From Micromonospora purpureochromogenes (GTDB lineage Bacteria; Actinomycetota; Actinomycetes; Mycobacteriales; Micromonosporaceae): 64,000 nucleotides of DNA. The notes beneath the pieces are model-generated. The model worked only from the letters and a program-made list of their open reading frames with translations. It had not been told where the DNA came from and made no database searches. Positions 38,496 to 51,132 of the stretch are shown piece by piece. Position 1 is the stretch's first letter; each line of letters begins with the position of its first letter. The stretch is from positions 2,604,001 through 2,668,000 of the forward strand of contig NZ_LT607410.1 of the NCBI RefSeq assembly GCF_900091515.1, written 5' to 3'. Both the position numbers and the translations under genes were made by a program.

Positions 38496-40337
38496 TCAGC
38501 CCTCCGCTAGTACGGCGAGGATGCCCTCGCCGTACTTGGCCAGCTTGTTCTCGCCGACGCCGTTGATCTGGGCGAGCCCGGCCAGCGAGCTGGGCGCCTC
38601 GGTGGCGATCTGTCGCAGCGTGGCGTCGTGGAAGATCACGTACGCGGGGACGCCCTGCTCCTTCGCGGTGGCCGCTCGCCAGGCGCGCAGCCGCTCGAAG
38701 ACCGACGCCGCCTCCGGGGCGAGGTCGGCGACGACGGTGGCCGCGCCCCGGGGCTTCGCGGATCGGCCGGACGTCGGCCGTTCCGGCTCCCGGCGCATGG
38801 TCACCGTGCGCCGGCGGCCGAGCACCTCCGCGCTGGCCTCGGTGAGGGCCAGGGTGCCGTAGTCGCCCTCGACGGCGAGCAGCCCCTCGGCGAGCAGTTG
38901 CCGGACCACCCCGCGCCACTCGGCCTCCCGCAGTTCGGTGCCGATGCCGAAGGTGCTCAGCGAGTCGTGGCCGTACTGGGTGATCTTGTCGGTCTGCTTG
39001 CCGAGCAGGATGTCGACGCAATGCCCGGCGCCGAAGCGCTGGTTGCGCTCCCGGTCCAGCCGGAAGACGGTGGAGAGCAGCTTCTGCGCCGGCACCGTGC
39101 CGTCCCAGGTCTCCGGCGGGGTGAGGCAGGTGTCGCAGTTGCCGCAGCCGGCCGCCCCGCTCTGACCGAAGTATTCGAGCAACTGCACCCGGCGGCAGCG
39201 GACCGTCTCGCAGAGGGCCAGCATCGCGTCGAGGTGGGTGGCGAGGTTGCGCCGGTGCGCGAGGTCGCCCTCCGACGTCTCGATCATCTTGCGCTGCTGC
39301 ACCACGTCCTGCAGGCCGTACGCCAGCCAGGCGGTGGACGGCAGGCCGTCCCGCCCGGCGCGACCGGTCTCCTGGTAGTAGCCCTCGACCGACTTCGGCA
39401 GGTCGAGGTGGGCGACGAACCGGACGTCGGGCTTGTCGATGCCCATCCCGAACGCGATCGTCGCCACCATGACCAGGCCGTCCTCGCGCAGGAAACGCTG
39501 CTGGTTGGCGGCGCGGGTGGCCGCGTCCAGGCCGGCGTGGTACGGCAGCGCGGCCACCCCGTTGGCGACCAGGAACTCGGCGGTCTTCTCCACCGACGAC
39601 CGGGACAGGCAGTAGACGATGCCGGCGTCGCCGGGGTGCTCGTCGCGCAGCAGGGCCAGCAGCTGCTTGCGCGGCTCCTTCTTCGGCACGATCCGGTACT
39701 GGATGTTGGGCCGGTCGAAGCTGGCCACGAAGTGCCGGGCGTCGGTCAGCTTGAGCCGGCTGGCGATCTCGGCGCGGGTGGCGCTGGTCGCGGTGGCGGT
39801 GAGCGCGATCCGGGGCACCGTCGGCCACCGCTCGTGCAGCATCGACAGGGCCAGGTAGTCGGGGCGGAAGTCGTGCCCCCACTGCGAGACGCAGTGCGCC
39901 TCGTCGATGGCGAACAGGGCGATCCGGCCCCGGTCGAGCAGGCCGAGGGTGGCCCGGGAGCCCAGCGCCTCCGGGGCGAGGTAGAGCAGGTCCAGCTCGC
40001 CGGCGAGGAAGGCCTTCTCCACCCGGCGACGAGCCTCCAGGTCCTGCGTCGAGTTGAGGAACCCGGCCCGCACGCCGACGGCGGTCAGCGCGTCGACCTG
40101 GTCCTGCATCAGCGCGATCAGCGGGGAGACCACCACCGCGACGCCCTCGCGGACCAGGGCGGGGATCTGGTAGCACAGCGACTTGCCGCCGCCGGTGGGC
40201 ATCAGCACCAGCGCGTCGCCGCCGGCCACCACGTGGTCGATGACCTCGCGCTGGAAGCCGCGGAAGGCGTCGTAGCCGAAGACCCGGCGGAGCACCCGCA
40301 GCGCGTCCTCGGTGCGCAGGTCGGTGGGGGAGGTCAT
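38496..40337 (-). CDS. recQ: ATP-dependent DNA helicase RecQ
   Basis: RecQ unwinds DNA 3' to 5' in recombination and fork repair. The 613-residue product has Walker A MPTGGGKS (residues 46-53), the DEAH box [19 protein letters not shown], the motif VI region [11 protein letters not shown], the RQC zinc site ([10 protein letters not shown], then CGNCDTC), a winged helix, and a C-terminal HRDC domain (ending [17 protein letters not shown]). The minus strand has TAGACT (40344-40349) six bases before the ATG, so the transcript is probably leaderless. Confidence 0.97.
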   Translation of the reverse strand: MTSPTDLRTEDALRVLRRVFGYDAFRGFQREVIDHVVAGGDALVLMPTGGGKSLCYQIPALVREGVAVVVSPLIALMQDQVDALTAVGVRAGFLNSTQDLEARRRVEKAFLAGELDLLYLAPEALGSRATLGLLDRGRIALFAIDEAHCVSQWGHDFRPDYLALSMLHERWPTVPRIALTATATSATRAEIASRLKLTDARHFVASFDRPNIQYRIVPKKEPRKQLLALLRDEHPGDAGIVYCLSRSSVEKTAEFLVANGVAALPYHAGLDAATRAANQQRFLREDGLVMVATIAFGMGIDKPDVRFVAHLDLPKSVEGYYQETGRAGRDGLPSTAWLAYGLQDVVQQRKMIETSEGDLAHRRNLATHLDAMLALCETVRCRRVQLLEYFGQSGAAGCGNCDTCLTPPETWDGTVPAQKLLSTVFRLDRERNQRFGAGHCVDILLGKQTDKITQYGHDSLSTFGIGTELREAEWRGVVRQLLAEGLLAVEGDYGTLALTEASAEVLGRRRTVTMRREPERPTSGRSAKPRGAATVVADLAPEAASVFERLRAWRAATAKEQGVPAYVIFHDATLRQIATEAPSSLAGLAQINGVGENKLAKYGEGILAVLAEG

Positions 40338-40488
40338 CCGCGGAGTCTACGAGCCGACGCCGACAACGCGCCGACGCCGACCCGGGCGGGAATACCCGCC
40401 CCGCCGTCGCCGCTTCCTGGAGAGGCCGCCGTGCCGACACCGGCACCGGTCGGACGGGCGGGAACCGATCGACGCCGCCCGGGAGGAT

Positions 40489-40494
40489 AGAGTC
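40489..40494 (+). promoter_or_regulatory. Candidate -10 box (TAGAGT) for the rapZ-yvcK-whiA unit
   Basis: TAGAGT lies 59 bp before the rapZ GTG in the only intergenic stretch upstream of the cluster. No clear -35 box is seen. Confidence 0.35.
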
Positions 40495-40552
40495 GCTGAT
40501 CGACCATGCGTGTCCGGGACGAACCGGACGCGGCACGGCTGGGGGGTAGTGG

Positions 40553-41473
40553 GTGAGCGAGGTGCGGACGACCGACGGGTACGCCCCGGACGGCGGCGCG
40601 GCGACGGCGGAGGCGGACACCACCCTGGTGGTGGTCACCGGGCTGTCCGGTGGCGGCCGCAGCACGGTCGCCCGGGCCCTGGAGAACGTCGGCTACTACG
40701 TGGTGGACAACCTGCCCCAGGCGCTGATGCTGGACATGGCCGAGCTGGCGGTCAAGGCCGGCGGCGCGGCCCGGCGTACCGCGATGGTGCTCGACGTGCG
40801 CTCGCGCGCCTTCTCCACCGATCTCGCCGGGGCGATCCGCGAGCTGCGGGACCGGGGCTTCTCACCCCGGGTGGTCTTCGTCGACGCCGACGACGAGGTG
40901 CTGATCCGCCGGTTCGAGAGCGTCCGGCGCTCGCACCCGTTGCAGGGCGAGGGGCGGCTGGCCGACGGCATCGCCGTGGAGCGCGGCCTGCTGGAGGAGG
41001 CCCGCGACCAGGCCGACGTGATCATCGACACCAGCCACCTCAACGTCAACCAGCTGCGGCGGCGCATCGAGGAGCTCTTCGGCGGCGAGGACGCCCGCCG
41101 GCTACGGGTCACCGTGATCTCCTTCGGCTTCAAGTACGGCCTGCCGCCCGACGCCGACTTCGTGCTCGACGCCCGGTTCCTGCCCAACCCCTACTGGGTG
41201 CCGGAGCTGCGCGAGCACACCGGGCGGGAGGAGGCGGTCAGCGCGTACGTGCTGGGCCAGGAGGGCGCGGACGCCTTCGTCGCCGCGTACGCCGACCTGG
41301 TCAACGCCACCACCGCCGGCTTCGAGCGGGAGGGCAAGCGCTACCTGACCGTGGCCGTCGGCTGCACCGGTGGCAAGCACCGCAGCGTGGCCATCGCCGA
41401 GGAACTGGCCGGCCGGCTGCGCCAGTCGGATCTGGCCGCCAACGCTCAGCACCGGGACCTGGGGCGGGAATGA
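40553..41473 (+). CDS. rapZ: RNase adapter protein RapZ / nucleotide-binding YvcJ family
   Basis: The 306-residue P-loop protein has VVTGLSGGGRSTVARAL (Walker A near residue 29, with R in place of K, as is usual in actinobacteria), VGYYVVDNLPQALM, VVFVDADDEVLIRRFESVRRSHP and the C-terminal VAVGCTGGKHRSVAIAEELA that binds RNA or metabolites in the RapZ family. In proteobacteria it controls amino-sugar metabolism through small RNAs; in actinobacteria the role is not settled. The GTG start has a G-rich upstream site. Its stop overlaps the yvcK ATG (ATGA). Confidence 0.94.
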   Translation: MSEVRTTDGYAPDGGAATAEADTTLVVVTGLSGGGRSTVARALENVGYYVVDNLPQALMLDMAELAVKAGGAARRTAMVLDVRSRAFSTDLAGAIRELRDRGFSPRVVFVDADDEVLIRRFESVRRSHPLQGEGRLADGIAVERGLLEEARDQADVIIDTSHLNVNQLRRRIEELFGGEDARRLRVTVISFGFKYGLPPDADFVLDARFLPNPYWVPELREHTGREEAVSAYVLGQEGADAFVAAYADLVNATTAGFEREGKRYLTVAVGCTGGKHRSVAIAEELAGRLRQSDLAANAQHRDLGRE

Positions 41474-42432
41474 CGGCGGCGAAGGTGGTCGCCTTCGGCG
41501 GGGGGCACGGGCTCTCCGCCTCGCTGCGCGCGCTGCGGCACTGCGCCGGCGACCTCGACCTGGACATCACCGCCGTGGTCACCGTCGGCGACGACGGCGG
41601 CTCCAGCGGTCGGCTGCGCGCCGAGCGCGGCGGGCTGCCCCCGGGCGACCTGCGGCAGGCGCTCGTCGCGCTGGCCGGCGACCACCCCGCCACCCGGCGC
41701 AGCGCCGGGCTCTTCCAGCACCGCTTCGCCGGCGACTCCGGCGACGGCCTGGCCGGGCACGCGGTGGGCAACCTGGTGCTCTGCGGCCTGATGGAGCAGC
41801 TCGGCGACCCGGTGGCCGCGCTGGAGCACGCCGGGGCGATGCTCGGCGCGGTGGGCCGGGTGCTGCCGATGTCCCGCCAACCGGTGGGCATCGAGGCCCG
41901 GGTGCGCGGCGCCGACCAGGCGCGCCCCGACGAGGTACGCACGGTGCGCGGCCAGCACCAGGTGGCGGTGACCACCGGCCGGGTGGAGTCGTTGCGGCTC
42001 ACCCCGACCGCGCCGGACGCGTGCGCCGAGGCGGTCGCCGCGGTGGGCGAGGCGGACTGGCTGATCTTCGGGCCGGGCAGCTGGTACACCAGCGTGCTGC
42101 CGCACCTGCTGGTGCCGGGGCTGGCCGCCGCGATCGTCGCGAGCCGGGCCCGACGGCTGGTCACCCTCAACCTGGCGGCCGAGAAGGAGACCCTCGGGCT
42201 TTCCGTTGCCGACCACCTGGCCGCCCTGCACTCGTACCTTCCGCAGCTCACCGTGGACTTCGTGCTGGCCGATTCGAAGGCGGTGGGTGATCCCGAACCG
42301 GCCGGACGTGCGGCAGAATCGCTGGGTGCCCGGCTGGTCCTCGCCCCGGTCGCCGTCACCGACGGCTCTCCCCGTCATGATCCGGCCGCCCTGGGCGCCG
42401 CGTTGGTGCCTGTCCTGGGCGCCGATCGTTAA
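41470..42432 (+). CDS. yvcK: YvcK/CofD-like protein (gluconeogenesis factor family)
   Basis: The 320-residue protein has the family motifs VVAFGGGHGLSASLRALRHC, VTVGDDGGSSGRLRAERGGL, PPGDLRQALVALA and LIFGPGSWYTSVLPHLLVPG. YvcK proteins bind UDP-sugars and link carbon metabolism with cell-wall synthesis; the homologous CuvA has this role in mycobacteria. The gene overlaps rapZ by four bases and is followed by whiA, the order conserved throughout Gram-positive bacteria. Confidence 0.95.
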   Translation: MTAAKVVAFGGGHGLSASLRALRHCAGDLDLDITAVVTVGDDGGSSGRLRAERGGLPPGDLRQALVALAGDHPATRRSAGLFQHRFAGDSGDGLAGHAVGNLVLCGLMEQLGDPVAALEHAGAMLGAVGRVLPMSRQPVGIEARVRGADQARPDEVRTVRGQHQVAVTTGRVESLRLTPTAPDACAEAVAAVGEADWLIFGPGSWYTSVLPHLLVPGLAAAIVASRARRLVTLNLAAEKETLGLSVADHLAALHSYLPQLTVDFVLADSKAVGDPEPAGRAAESLGARLVLAPVAVTDGSPRHDPAALGAALVPVLGADR

Positions 42433-42486
42433 GCACGTACGTAATCACCGGCGACACGCCGGTACCGGTCCGTGGAGGGGCGCAGA

Positions 42487-43467
42487 ATGGCGATGACGGC
42501 TGCGGTCAAGGACGAGCTGAGTCGGGTCGACGTGCCCAAGCCCTGCTGCCGGCGGGCGGAGATGGCCGCGCTGCTGCGCTTCGCCGGCGGGCTGCACATC
42601 GTCTCCGGTCGCGTGGTGGTGGAGGCCGAACTGGACACCGGGGCGGTGGCCCGGCGGCTGCGCCGGGAGATCGCCGAGGTGTACGGCTATCCGAGCGAGA
42701 TCCACGTGCTCGCCTCCGGCGGGTTGCGCAAGGGCAGCCACTTCATCGTCCGGGTGGTCAAGGACGGCGAGGCGCTGGCCCGGCAGACCGGCCTGCTCGA
42801 CGTGCGCGGTCGCCCGGTGCGCGGCCTGCCGCCGCACGTGGTGGCGGCCAACGTCTGCTGCGCGGTCTCCGCCTGGCGGGGCGCGTTCATGGCGCACGGC
42901 TCGCTGACCGAGCCGGGCCGCTCCAGCGCGCTGGAGATCACCTGCCCGGGGCCGGAGTCCGCGCTGGCCCTGGTCGGCGCGGCCCGCCGGATCGGCATCA
43001 CCGCCAAGAACCGCGAGGTGCGCGGGGTGGACCGGGTGGTGGTCAAGGACGGTGACGCGATCGCCGCGCTGCTCACGCGGGTCGGCGCGCACTCCAGCGT
43101 GCTGGCCTGGGAGGAGCGCCGGGTCCGCCGCGAGGTCCGGGCCACCGCCAACCGGCTGGCCAACTTCGACGACGCCAACCTGCGCCGCTCGGCCCGCGCC
43201 GCGGTGGCCGCCGCCGCCCGGGTGACCCGGGCGCTGGAGATCCTGGCCGAGGACGCCCCGAACCACCTCACCGACGCCGGGCGGCTGCGCCTGGAGCACC
43301 GGCAGGCCTCGCTGGAGGAGCTGGGCGCGCTGGCCGACCCGCCGCTGACCAAGGACGCCATCGCCGGCCGGATCCGCCGGCTGCTGGCGTTGGCCGACAA
43401 GCGGGCCCGCGACCTGGGCATCCCGGATACCGAAGCGGCCGTCACACCCGACATGCTCGTGGTCTGA
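42487..43467 (+). CDS. whiA: Sporulation/cell division transcription factor WhiA
   Basis: WhiA controls the change from growth to septation in sporulating actinomycetes, working with WhiB. The 326-residue protein has an N-terminal LAGLIDADG homing-endonuclease-like fold (about 10-210: [40 protein letters not shown]) and a C-terminal helix-turn-helix ([20 protein letters not shown], then [19 protein letters not shown]). ATG 42487 has GGAGGGG six bases upstream; the GTG at 42472 overlaps that site and is unlikely. Confidence 0.97.
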   Translation: MAMTAAVKDELSRVDVPKPCCRRAEMAALLRFAGGLHIVSGRVVVEAELDTGAVARRLRREIAEVYGYPSEIHVLASGGLRKGSHFIVRVVKDGEALARQTGLLDVRGRPVRGLPPHVVAANVCCAVSAWRGAFMAHGSLTEPGRSSALEITCPGPESALALVGAARRIGITAKNREVRGVDRVVVKDGDAIAALLTRVGAHSSVLAWEERRVRREVRATANRLANFDDANLRRSARAAVAAAARVTRALEILAEDAPNHLTDAGRLRLEHRQASLEELGALADPPLTKDAIAGRIRRLLALADKRARDLGIPDTEAAVTPDMLVV

Positions 43468-43470
43468 TAG

Positions 43471-45931
<2,461 letters not shown>

Positions 45932-45932
<1 letters not shown>

Positions 45933-46723
45933 TGGCGAGCGTCACCCGCCGGCCGCTGATGGCCGGCAACTGGAAGATGAACCTGAACCACCTCGAGGCC
46001 AACCTGCTGGTGCAGAAGCTGGCCGCGAGCCTCACCGAGAAGCAGCTGACCGAGGTCGAGACGGTGGTCCTGCCGCCCTTCACCGACCTGCGCACCGTGC
46101 AGACCGCGGTGGACGGCGACAAGCTGCTGATCGGCTACGGCGCGCAGGACCTGTCGCCGTACCAGTCGGGCGCCTACACCGGGGACGTCGCCGGGCCGAT
46201 GCTGGCCAAGCTGGGCTGCACGTACGTGGTGGTGGGGCACTCCGAGCGGCGCGCCTACCACTACGAGGACGACGCGATCGTCAACGCCAAGGTGGCGGCG
46301 GCGCTGGCCAACGGGCTCACCCCGATCCTCTGCATCGGCGAGGGCCTGGAGATCCGGGAGCAGTTGCGGCACGTGCCGCACTGCTGCGACCAGCTCGACG
46401 GCGCCCTGCGCGGGCTCACCGCCGAGCAGGTGGCCAAGGTCGTCGTGGCGTACGAGCCGGTCTGGGCGATCGGCACCGGCAAGACGGCGACGCCGGAGGA
46501 CGCCCAGGAGGTCTGCGGCGAGGTGCGCAAACGGCTGGTCGAGACCTTCGACCAGGGCACGGCGGACCAGGTCCGGATCCTCTACGGCGGGTCGGTCAAG
46601 TCCTCGAACGTGGCCTCGATCATGGCCCAGCCGGACGTGGACGGGGCCCTGATCGGCGGTGCCAGCCTGGACGCCGAGGAGTTCGCGAAGATCTGCCGGT
46701 TCCCGGAGCACACCGCCCGCTGA
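45932..46723 (+). CDS. tpiA: Triose-phosphate isomerase
   Basis: TpiA interconverts dihydroxyacetone phosphate and glyceraldehyde-3-phosphate. The 263-residue TIM barrel has the N-terminal [11 protein letters not shown] (catalytic Asn/Lys), VVVGHSERR (catalytic His), [20 protein letters not shown] (catalytic Glu and the mobile loop 6) and [10 protein letters not shown] (phosphate binding). ATG 45932 overlaps the pgk TGA by one base; GGAG lies six bases before it. An in-frame GTG three bases earlier is possible. Confidence 0.97.
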
Positions 46724-46731
46724 TCGCTCGC

Positions 46732-46737
46732 TATCCT
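46732..46737 (+). promoter_or_regulatory. Candidate -10 box (TATCCT) for secG
   Basis: TATCCT occurs just after the tpiA stop and 81 bp before the secG ATG, so secG may have its own promoter besides read-through from tpiA. Confidence 0.35.
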
Positions 46738-46818
46738 TGAGGCCGCCCGTCCACCGGTCGGTGCCACCGTGCCCGATCTGTCCGGGCGAGGATCGTAACG
46801 AGAGGACTGACCCCAGCC

Positions 46819-47079
46819 ATGCCGATCTGGTTCGCATACACGTTGATCGTGTTGCTGGTCATCACGAGCGTTCTGCTCACCATGCTGATCCTGCTGCACC
46901 GGGGTAAGGGCGGCGGGCTGTCGAGCATGTTCGGCGGCGGCGTCAGCTCCAGCCTGGCCGGCTCGTCGGTGGCCGAGAAGAACCTCGACCGCTACACCGT
47001 CCTGGTGAGCATCGTCTGGTTCGCCTGCATCGTCGGGCTCGGCCTCTGGCTCCGGCTCCAGCTCAACAGCGGGGCCTGA
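46819..47079 (+). CDS. secG: Preprotein translocase subunit SecG
   Basis: SecG is a small membrane subunit of the SecYEG channel. The 86-residue protein has two transmembrane helices (about 4-26 and 58-80) joined by the Gly/Ser-rich cytoplasmic loop RGKGGGLSSMFGGGVSSSLA, which is diagnostic for SecG. The position after tpiA is conserved in actinobacteria. A very strong terminator follows within 30 bp. Confidence 0.96.
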   Translation: MPIWFAYTLIVLLVITSVLLTMLILLHRGKGGGLSSMFGGGVSSSLAGSSVAEKNLDRYTVLVSIVWFACIVGLGLWLRLQLNSGA

Positions 47080-47104
47080 GCCTGTCGGAGTCTCGGCGTA
47101 CAAT

Positions 47105-47135
47105 CTGCGCGCGGTCCGTTACGGACCGCGCGCAG
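47105..47135 (+). terminator. Strong intrinsic terminator after secG
   Basis: CTGCGCGCGGTCCG (47105-47118) and CGGACCGCGCGCAG (47122-47135) form a perfect 14-bp stem with a TTA loop, followed by TTCGTTGT. Confidence 0.9.
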
Positions 47136-47209
47136 TTCGTTGTGCAGCGCGTCGCCGCCGCCCACCCCCTGCCCAGCGGCGGTCCCTCCGACGACAGGAG
47201 CGAGCAGCC

Positions 47210-47554
47210 GTGCCCAGTGGCAACGTCATCCGTGGCTCACGGATCGGGTCTGCCCCCGAACGCCCCGCCGAGCGCTACGAGCCCGCACCCCGCCGGGCGG
47301 TGACCTACTGGTGCCGCAACGGGCACGGCACCGAGATCAGGATGGCGGTGGACGCCGAGGCGCCCCCGCTGTGGGACTGCCCCCGCTGCGGGCTGCCCGC
47401 CGGCCGGGACGCGGAGAACCCGCCCGGGCGGGCCCGTCCCGAGCCCTACAAGACCCACCTGGCGTACGTGAAGGAGCGGCGCAGTGAGGAGGAGGGGGCG
47501 GCCATCCTGGCCGAGGCCCTCGCCGCGCTGCGCCGCCGTCGCGGCCGGGAGTGA
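47210..47554 (+). CDS. rbpA: RNA polymerase-binding protein RbpA
   Basis: RbpA is an actinobacterial factor that binds sigma-70-type factors and the promoter and stimulates open-complex formation. The 114-residue protein has the core VTYWCRNGHGTEIRMAVDAE with zinc-like CxxGH, WDCPRCGLPAGRDA, the basic linker EPYKTHLAYVKERRS, and the C-terminal sigma-interacting helix EGAAILAEALAALRRRRG. GTG 47210 has AGGAG in good position. It sits between two terminators, so it is transcribed alone. Confidence 0.95.
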   Translation: MPSGNVIRGSRIGSAPERPAERYEPAPRRAVTYWCRNGHGTEIRMAVDAEAPPLWDCPRCGLPAGRDAENPPGRARPEPYKTHLAYVKERRSEEEGAAILAEALAALRRRRGRE

Positions 47555-47561
47555 CACGGGC

Positions 47562-47593
47562 GGAGCCCCGACCCCCACCGGGGCCGGGGCTCC
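47562..47593 (+). terminator. Bidirectional terminator between rbpA and pgl
   Basis: GGAGCCCCG (47562-47570) pairs with CGGGGCTCC (47585-47593), with an inner CCCC-CACC-GGGG hairpin, between converging genes. Confidence 0.85.
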
Positions 47594-47607
47594 TCGTCGT
47601 AATCGGC

Positions 47608-48378
47608 TCAGCGCAGGCTGCGCGACCGGGGTGGCACGTCGGCCGCCGCCGACCGGTCCAGCAGCCAGAGGGTACGGGACACGCCCCGCACGCCGGCCGC
47701 CGGCAGCTGCACCGGGCCCGCCCCGGCCAGCGCCATGCCGACCGCCCGGGCCTTGTCGGCGCCGCTGGCCACCAGCCAGACCTCCTCGGCGGTGTTGATC
47801 GCCGGCAGGGTGAGCGTGGTCCGCAGCGGCGGCGGCTTCGGGCTGCCCCGCACCGCGCTGACCGGCCGGTTGTCGTAGTGCACCGGGTGCTCGGGGAAGA
47901 CCGACGCCACGTGCCCGTCCTCGCCGACGCCGAGCATCAGCACGTCGAAGTGGGGGAGCGCGGCGTGGCCGGGCCGCGCGGCCCGGGCCAGCTCCTCGGC
48001 GTACGCGGCGGCACCGGCCTCCGGGTCGGCGCCCAGCGGGCCGTCGGAGGCCGGCATGGGGTGCACCCGGGCCGGGTCCAGCGGCACGGAGTCCAGCAGC
48101 GCCGCCCGGGCCTGGGTCTCGTTGCGCTCCGGGTCGCCGGCGGGCAGGAACCGCTCGTCGCCCCACCAGACGTCCACCCGCGACCAGTCGACCGCGTCCC
48201 GGGCCGGCAGCGCGCCCACCGCCCGGTACACCGCGGCGGCGATCCGCCCCCCGGTCAGCACCACCGACGCCTGACCCCGGTCCGCCTGCGCGTCGAGCAG
48301 CTTCACCACCAGCCGGGCCGCCACCGCCTGCGCCAGCAGGTCGGCGTCGGCGTGTACGGCGACACTCGCCTCACTCAT
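47608..48378 (-). CDS. pgl: 6-phosphogluconolactonase (DevB type)
   Basis: Pgl hydrolyses 6-phosphogluconolactone, the second step of the oxidative pentose phosphate pathway. The 256-residue protein has SVVLTGGRIAAAVYRAV, VDWSRVDVWWGDERFLPAGD (the active-site WWGDER with catalytic residues), NETQARAALLDSVP and MLGVGEDGHVASVFPEHP, all typical of DevB-type lactonases. It is the last gene of the tkt-tal-pgi-zwf-opcA-pgl run, with GAAGG as its ribosome binding site. Confidence 0.96.
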   Translation of the reverse strand: MSEASVAVHADADLLAQAVAARLVVKLLDAQADRGQASVVLTGGRIAAAVYRAVGALPARDAVDWSRVDVWWGDERFLPAGDPERNETQARAALLDSVPLDPARVHPMPASDGPLGADPEAGAAAYAEELARAARPGHAALPHFDVLMLGVGEDGHVASVFPEHPVHYDNRPVSAVRGSPKPPPLRTTLTLPAINTAEEVWLVASGADKARAVGMALAGAGPVQLPAAGVRGVSRTLWLLDRSAAADVPPRSRSLR

Positions 48379-48501
48379 GTTGTGCCTTCGTCTCCCGACC
48401 GCGCTCGCGCGGTCCGTGTTCGTCGTGCCCGGGGGCCGGTCGGCCGTCCGTCGCGCCCTCCCACGCCCCGGGGAACCTAGCCGGCTCCCCGGGGACAGCG
48501 G

Positions 48502-49518
48502 TCAGGGGGTCGCGCTGGTGCCGGCGTGGGCGGTGACCCCGGCCTCGGCCCGCTGCGCGGTCGCCGGGTCCTTCCAGACGTGCACCCGCCCGGCGGGCCG
48601 CTGGTCCAGGCCGGAGATGCCGGCCGCCGCGCCCAGCGCCTCGGCGTACACCTGGTCGGCGTCGAGCCGGCGCAGCTCCTCGGCCAGCTCGTCGCCGAGC
48701 GGGCGGCGCACCAGCGGCAGGGTCCGGTCCTCCTGACCGGTACGGCGGAACACCGCCATGTTGTCGTCGCGGGTCAGCGTCAGCTCGTCGCCGTTGGCGC
48801 AGCGCAGCTGCACCTCGCGCATGCGCGGGTACTCGTCGGTGTGCTCCCACACCGGGTCGATGCCGAGCCGGGCGGTCAGCCAGCCGCGCATCAGCGCCGC
48901 GGTCGGGTCGGTGCGGGGCGCCACCACGGTCGCCGCGGTGACCCGGGCCTCGGTGGTGTCGAACGCCCCGGCGACCAGGGTGCGCCACGGGGTGATCCGG
49001 GTCCACGCCAGGTCGGTGTCGCCGGGGGCGTAGTCCCGGGCCCGCTGGCGCAGCGCGGCAACCGGGTCGGCCGCCTGCGCGGTGTCGGTGATCCGCCGGT
49101 CGGCGACCACGCCGAGGAAGTCGGTGGCGATCTCGGCCGGCGGCTCACCGTGCCACCAGGTCACCACCGGCACGTCCGGCACCAGCAGCGGCATCACCAC
49201 GGACTCGGCGTGCAGGGCCAGCCGGCCGTACATCCGGGTCACCACCGCCTCGCCCGGGCCGAGCCGCCCGCCGACGACGATCTCCGCGTCCAGCCGGTTG
49301 CGCTCCCGTTCCACGTCGGTGCGTACGACCACCAGCAGCCGGCACGGGTGGGCCGCCGCGGCGATGGTCGCCGCCGCCTCCGCCTCGCGGACCCGCTTCT
49401 CGTCCACCACCACGATGAGGGTCAGCGCCATGCCGCTGGCCACCCCGCCCGCGCTGCGCCGCTCGGCGGCGAGCGCCTTGACCACCTCGTTCCCGGTGGT
49501 GTCCCACAGGCCGATCAC
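48502..49518 (-). CDS. opcA: Glucose-6-phosphate dehydrogenase assembly protein OpcA
   Basis: OpcA is needed for assembly or activation of Zwf in cyanobacteria and actinobacteria. The 338-residue protein matches the family from MIGLWDTTGNEVVKALAAER to the end, including VPDVPVVTWWHGEPP and WTRITPWRTLVAGAFD. GTG 49518 has GGGAGG upstream. It is 61 bp downstream of zwf on the same strand, the usual gene order, and 123 bp upstream of pgl; nothing else is seen in that gap. Confidence 0.95.
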   Translation of the reverse strand: MIGLWDTTGNEVVKALAAERRSAGGVASGMALTLIVVVDEKRVREAEAAATIAAAAHPCRLLVVVRTDVERERNRLDAEIVVGGRLGPGEAVVTRMYGRLALHAESVVMPLLVPDVPVVTWWHGEPPAEIATDFLGVVADRRITDTAQAADPVAALRQRARDYAPGDTDLAWTRITPWRTLVAGAFDTTEARVTAATVVAPRTDPTAALMRGWLTARLGIDPVWEHTDEYPRMREVQLRCANGDELTLTRDDNMAVFRRTGQEDRTLPLVRRPLGDELAEELRRLDADQVYAEALGAAAGISGLDQRPAGRVHVWKDPATAQRAEAGVTAHAGTSATP

Positions 49519-49579
49519 TGGAGCCTCCCGGTCCGCTGGCTGTGCCCGCGCACGCCGCTGTGTCCGATCATCCGCGCGC

Positions 49580-51094
49580 TCATGCCCGCCGCCAGGCGCG
49601 GCCCTCGCGCGCCAGCATCTCGTCGGCCGCCCGGGGCCCCCACTCGCCGGCCCGGTACGGCTCCGGCTTGGTGCCCGCCCAGGCGTGCTCCAGCGGGTCC
49701 ACCACCTGCCAGCTCTGCTCCACCTCGGCGGCGTCCGGGAAGAGCGTCCGGTCGCCGATCAGCACGTCCAGCACCAGCCGCTCGTACGCCTCGGGGCTGG
49801 ACTCGGTGAACGCCTCGCCGTACTGGAAGTCCATTGCGATGTCCCGGACCTCCATGGTCGTGCCCGGCACCTTGGAGCCGAACTTCAGCACCACGCCCTC
49901 GTCGGGCTGCACCCGGATGACGAGCTGGTTGGGGCCGAGCGACTCCATGTCGGCCGCGTTGAACGGCAGGTGCGGCGCCTTCTTGAACACGACCGCCACC
50001 TCGGTGACCCGGCGGGGCAGTCGCTTGCCGGCCCGGATGTAGAACGGCACCCCCGCCCAGCGGCGGTTCTGGATGCCCAGCTCCACGGCGACGTACGTCT
50101 CGGTGGTCGAGTCCTCCGGGACGCCCTCCTCCTCCAGGTAGCCGAGCGCCCGCTCGCCGCCGACCCAGCCGGGCAGGTACTGCCCGCGCACGGTGCCCCG
50201 GGAGATGTCCTTGGGCAGGGTGATCGCCTTGAGCACCTTCAGCTTCTCGGTCCGGATCTCGTCGGCGTCGAAGCTGGTCGGTTCCTCCATCGCCACCAGG
50301 GCGAGGAGCTGGAGGAGGTGGTTCTGGAGCACGTCCCGGGCGGTGCCGACGGAGTCGTAGAAGCCGGCCCGGGTGCCGATGCCGACGTCCTCGGCCATGG
50401 TGATCTGCACCGAGTCGACGTACTTGGAGTTCCACAGCGGCTCGAACAGGTTGTTGGCGAACCGCAGGGCGAGGATGTTCTGGACCGTCTCCTTGCCCAG
50501 GTAGTGGTCGATCCGGAAGACGTCCTGACGGGTGAAGACGTCGTCGACCAGGTCGTTGAGCTCCTTGGCCGACGGCAGGTCGTTGCCGAACGGCTTCTCC
50601 ACCACCACCCGGCGCCAGCCGCCGGACTTGGCGTTGTCGGCCATCCCGGTGCGGGCCAGTTGCTTGAGCACCACCGGGAAGGCCGTCGGCGGGATGGAGA
50701 AGTAGAACGCGGCGTTGCCGTGGATGCCGTGGCTGTCCCGCAGGTCGTCGAGGGTGGCGGCGAGGTGGTCGAAGGCGGCGTCGTCGTCGAACGAGCCACC
50801 GACAAACTTGATGTTGCCGGCGAGCCGCGACCAGACCTCCTCCCGCCAGGGGGTACGGGCGTGCTTCTTGGCCGCGTCGTGGGCCAGCGACTCGAAGTCG
50901 CCGTCGCCCCAGTCCCGCCGGGCGAAGCCCAGCACCATGAACCCGGGCGGCAGCAGGCCCCGGTTGGCCAGGTCGTAGACCGCTGGCAGCAACTTCTTGC
51001 GCGCCAGGTCACCGGTGACTCCGAAGATCACCAGAGCGCAGGGCTCCGGGATCCGGGGCAGTCGCCGGTCCTGCACGTCGCGCAGCGGGTTCAC
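49580..51094 (-). CDS. zwf: Glucose-6-phosphate 1-dehydrogenase
   Basis: Zwf catalyses the NADP-linked first step of the oxidative pentose phosphate pathway. The 504-residue product has the Rossmann motif [30 protein letters not shown], the substrate signature RIDHYLGKE with catalytic His, and [10 protein letters not shown] chose GTG 51094 ([15 protein letters not shown]) because GGAGG precedes it and homologues begin with a similar NPLRD sequence. In-frame ATGs at 51121, 51130 and 51145 would add up to 17 residues and overlap the pgi stop. Confidence 0.96.
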   Translation of the reverse strand: MNPLRDVQDRRLPRIPEPCALVIFGVTGDLARKKLLPAVYDLANRGLLPPGFMVLGFARRDWGDGDFESLAHDAAKKHARTPWREEVWSRLAGNIKFVGGSFDDDAAFDHLAATLDDLRDSHGIHGNAAFYFSIPPTAFPVVLKQLARTGMADNAKSGGWRRVVVEKPFGNDLPSAKELNDLVDDVFTRQDVFRIDHYLGKETVQNILALRFANNLFEPLWNSKYVDSVQITMAEDVGIGTRAGFYDSVGTARDVLQNHLLQLLALVAMEEPTSFDADEIRTEKLKVLKAITLPKDISRGTVRGQYLPGWVGGERALGYLEEEGVPEDSTTETYVAVELGIQNRRWAGVPFYIRAGKRLPRRVTEVAVVFKKAPHLPFNAADMESLGPNQLVIRVQPDEGVVLKFGSKVPGTTMEVRDIAMDFQYGEAFTESSPEAYERLVLDVLIGDRTLFPDAAEVEQSWQVVDPLEHAWAGTKPEPYRAGEWGPRAADEMLAREGRAWRRA

Positions 51095-51132
51095 GCCGCC
51101 TCCTCGCTCCGTCTGGTCCATGTAGTCCATCG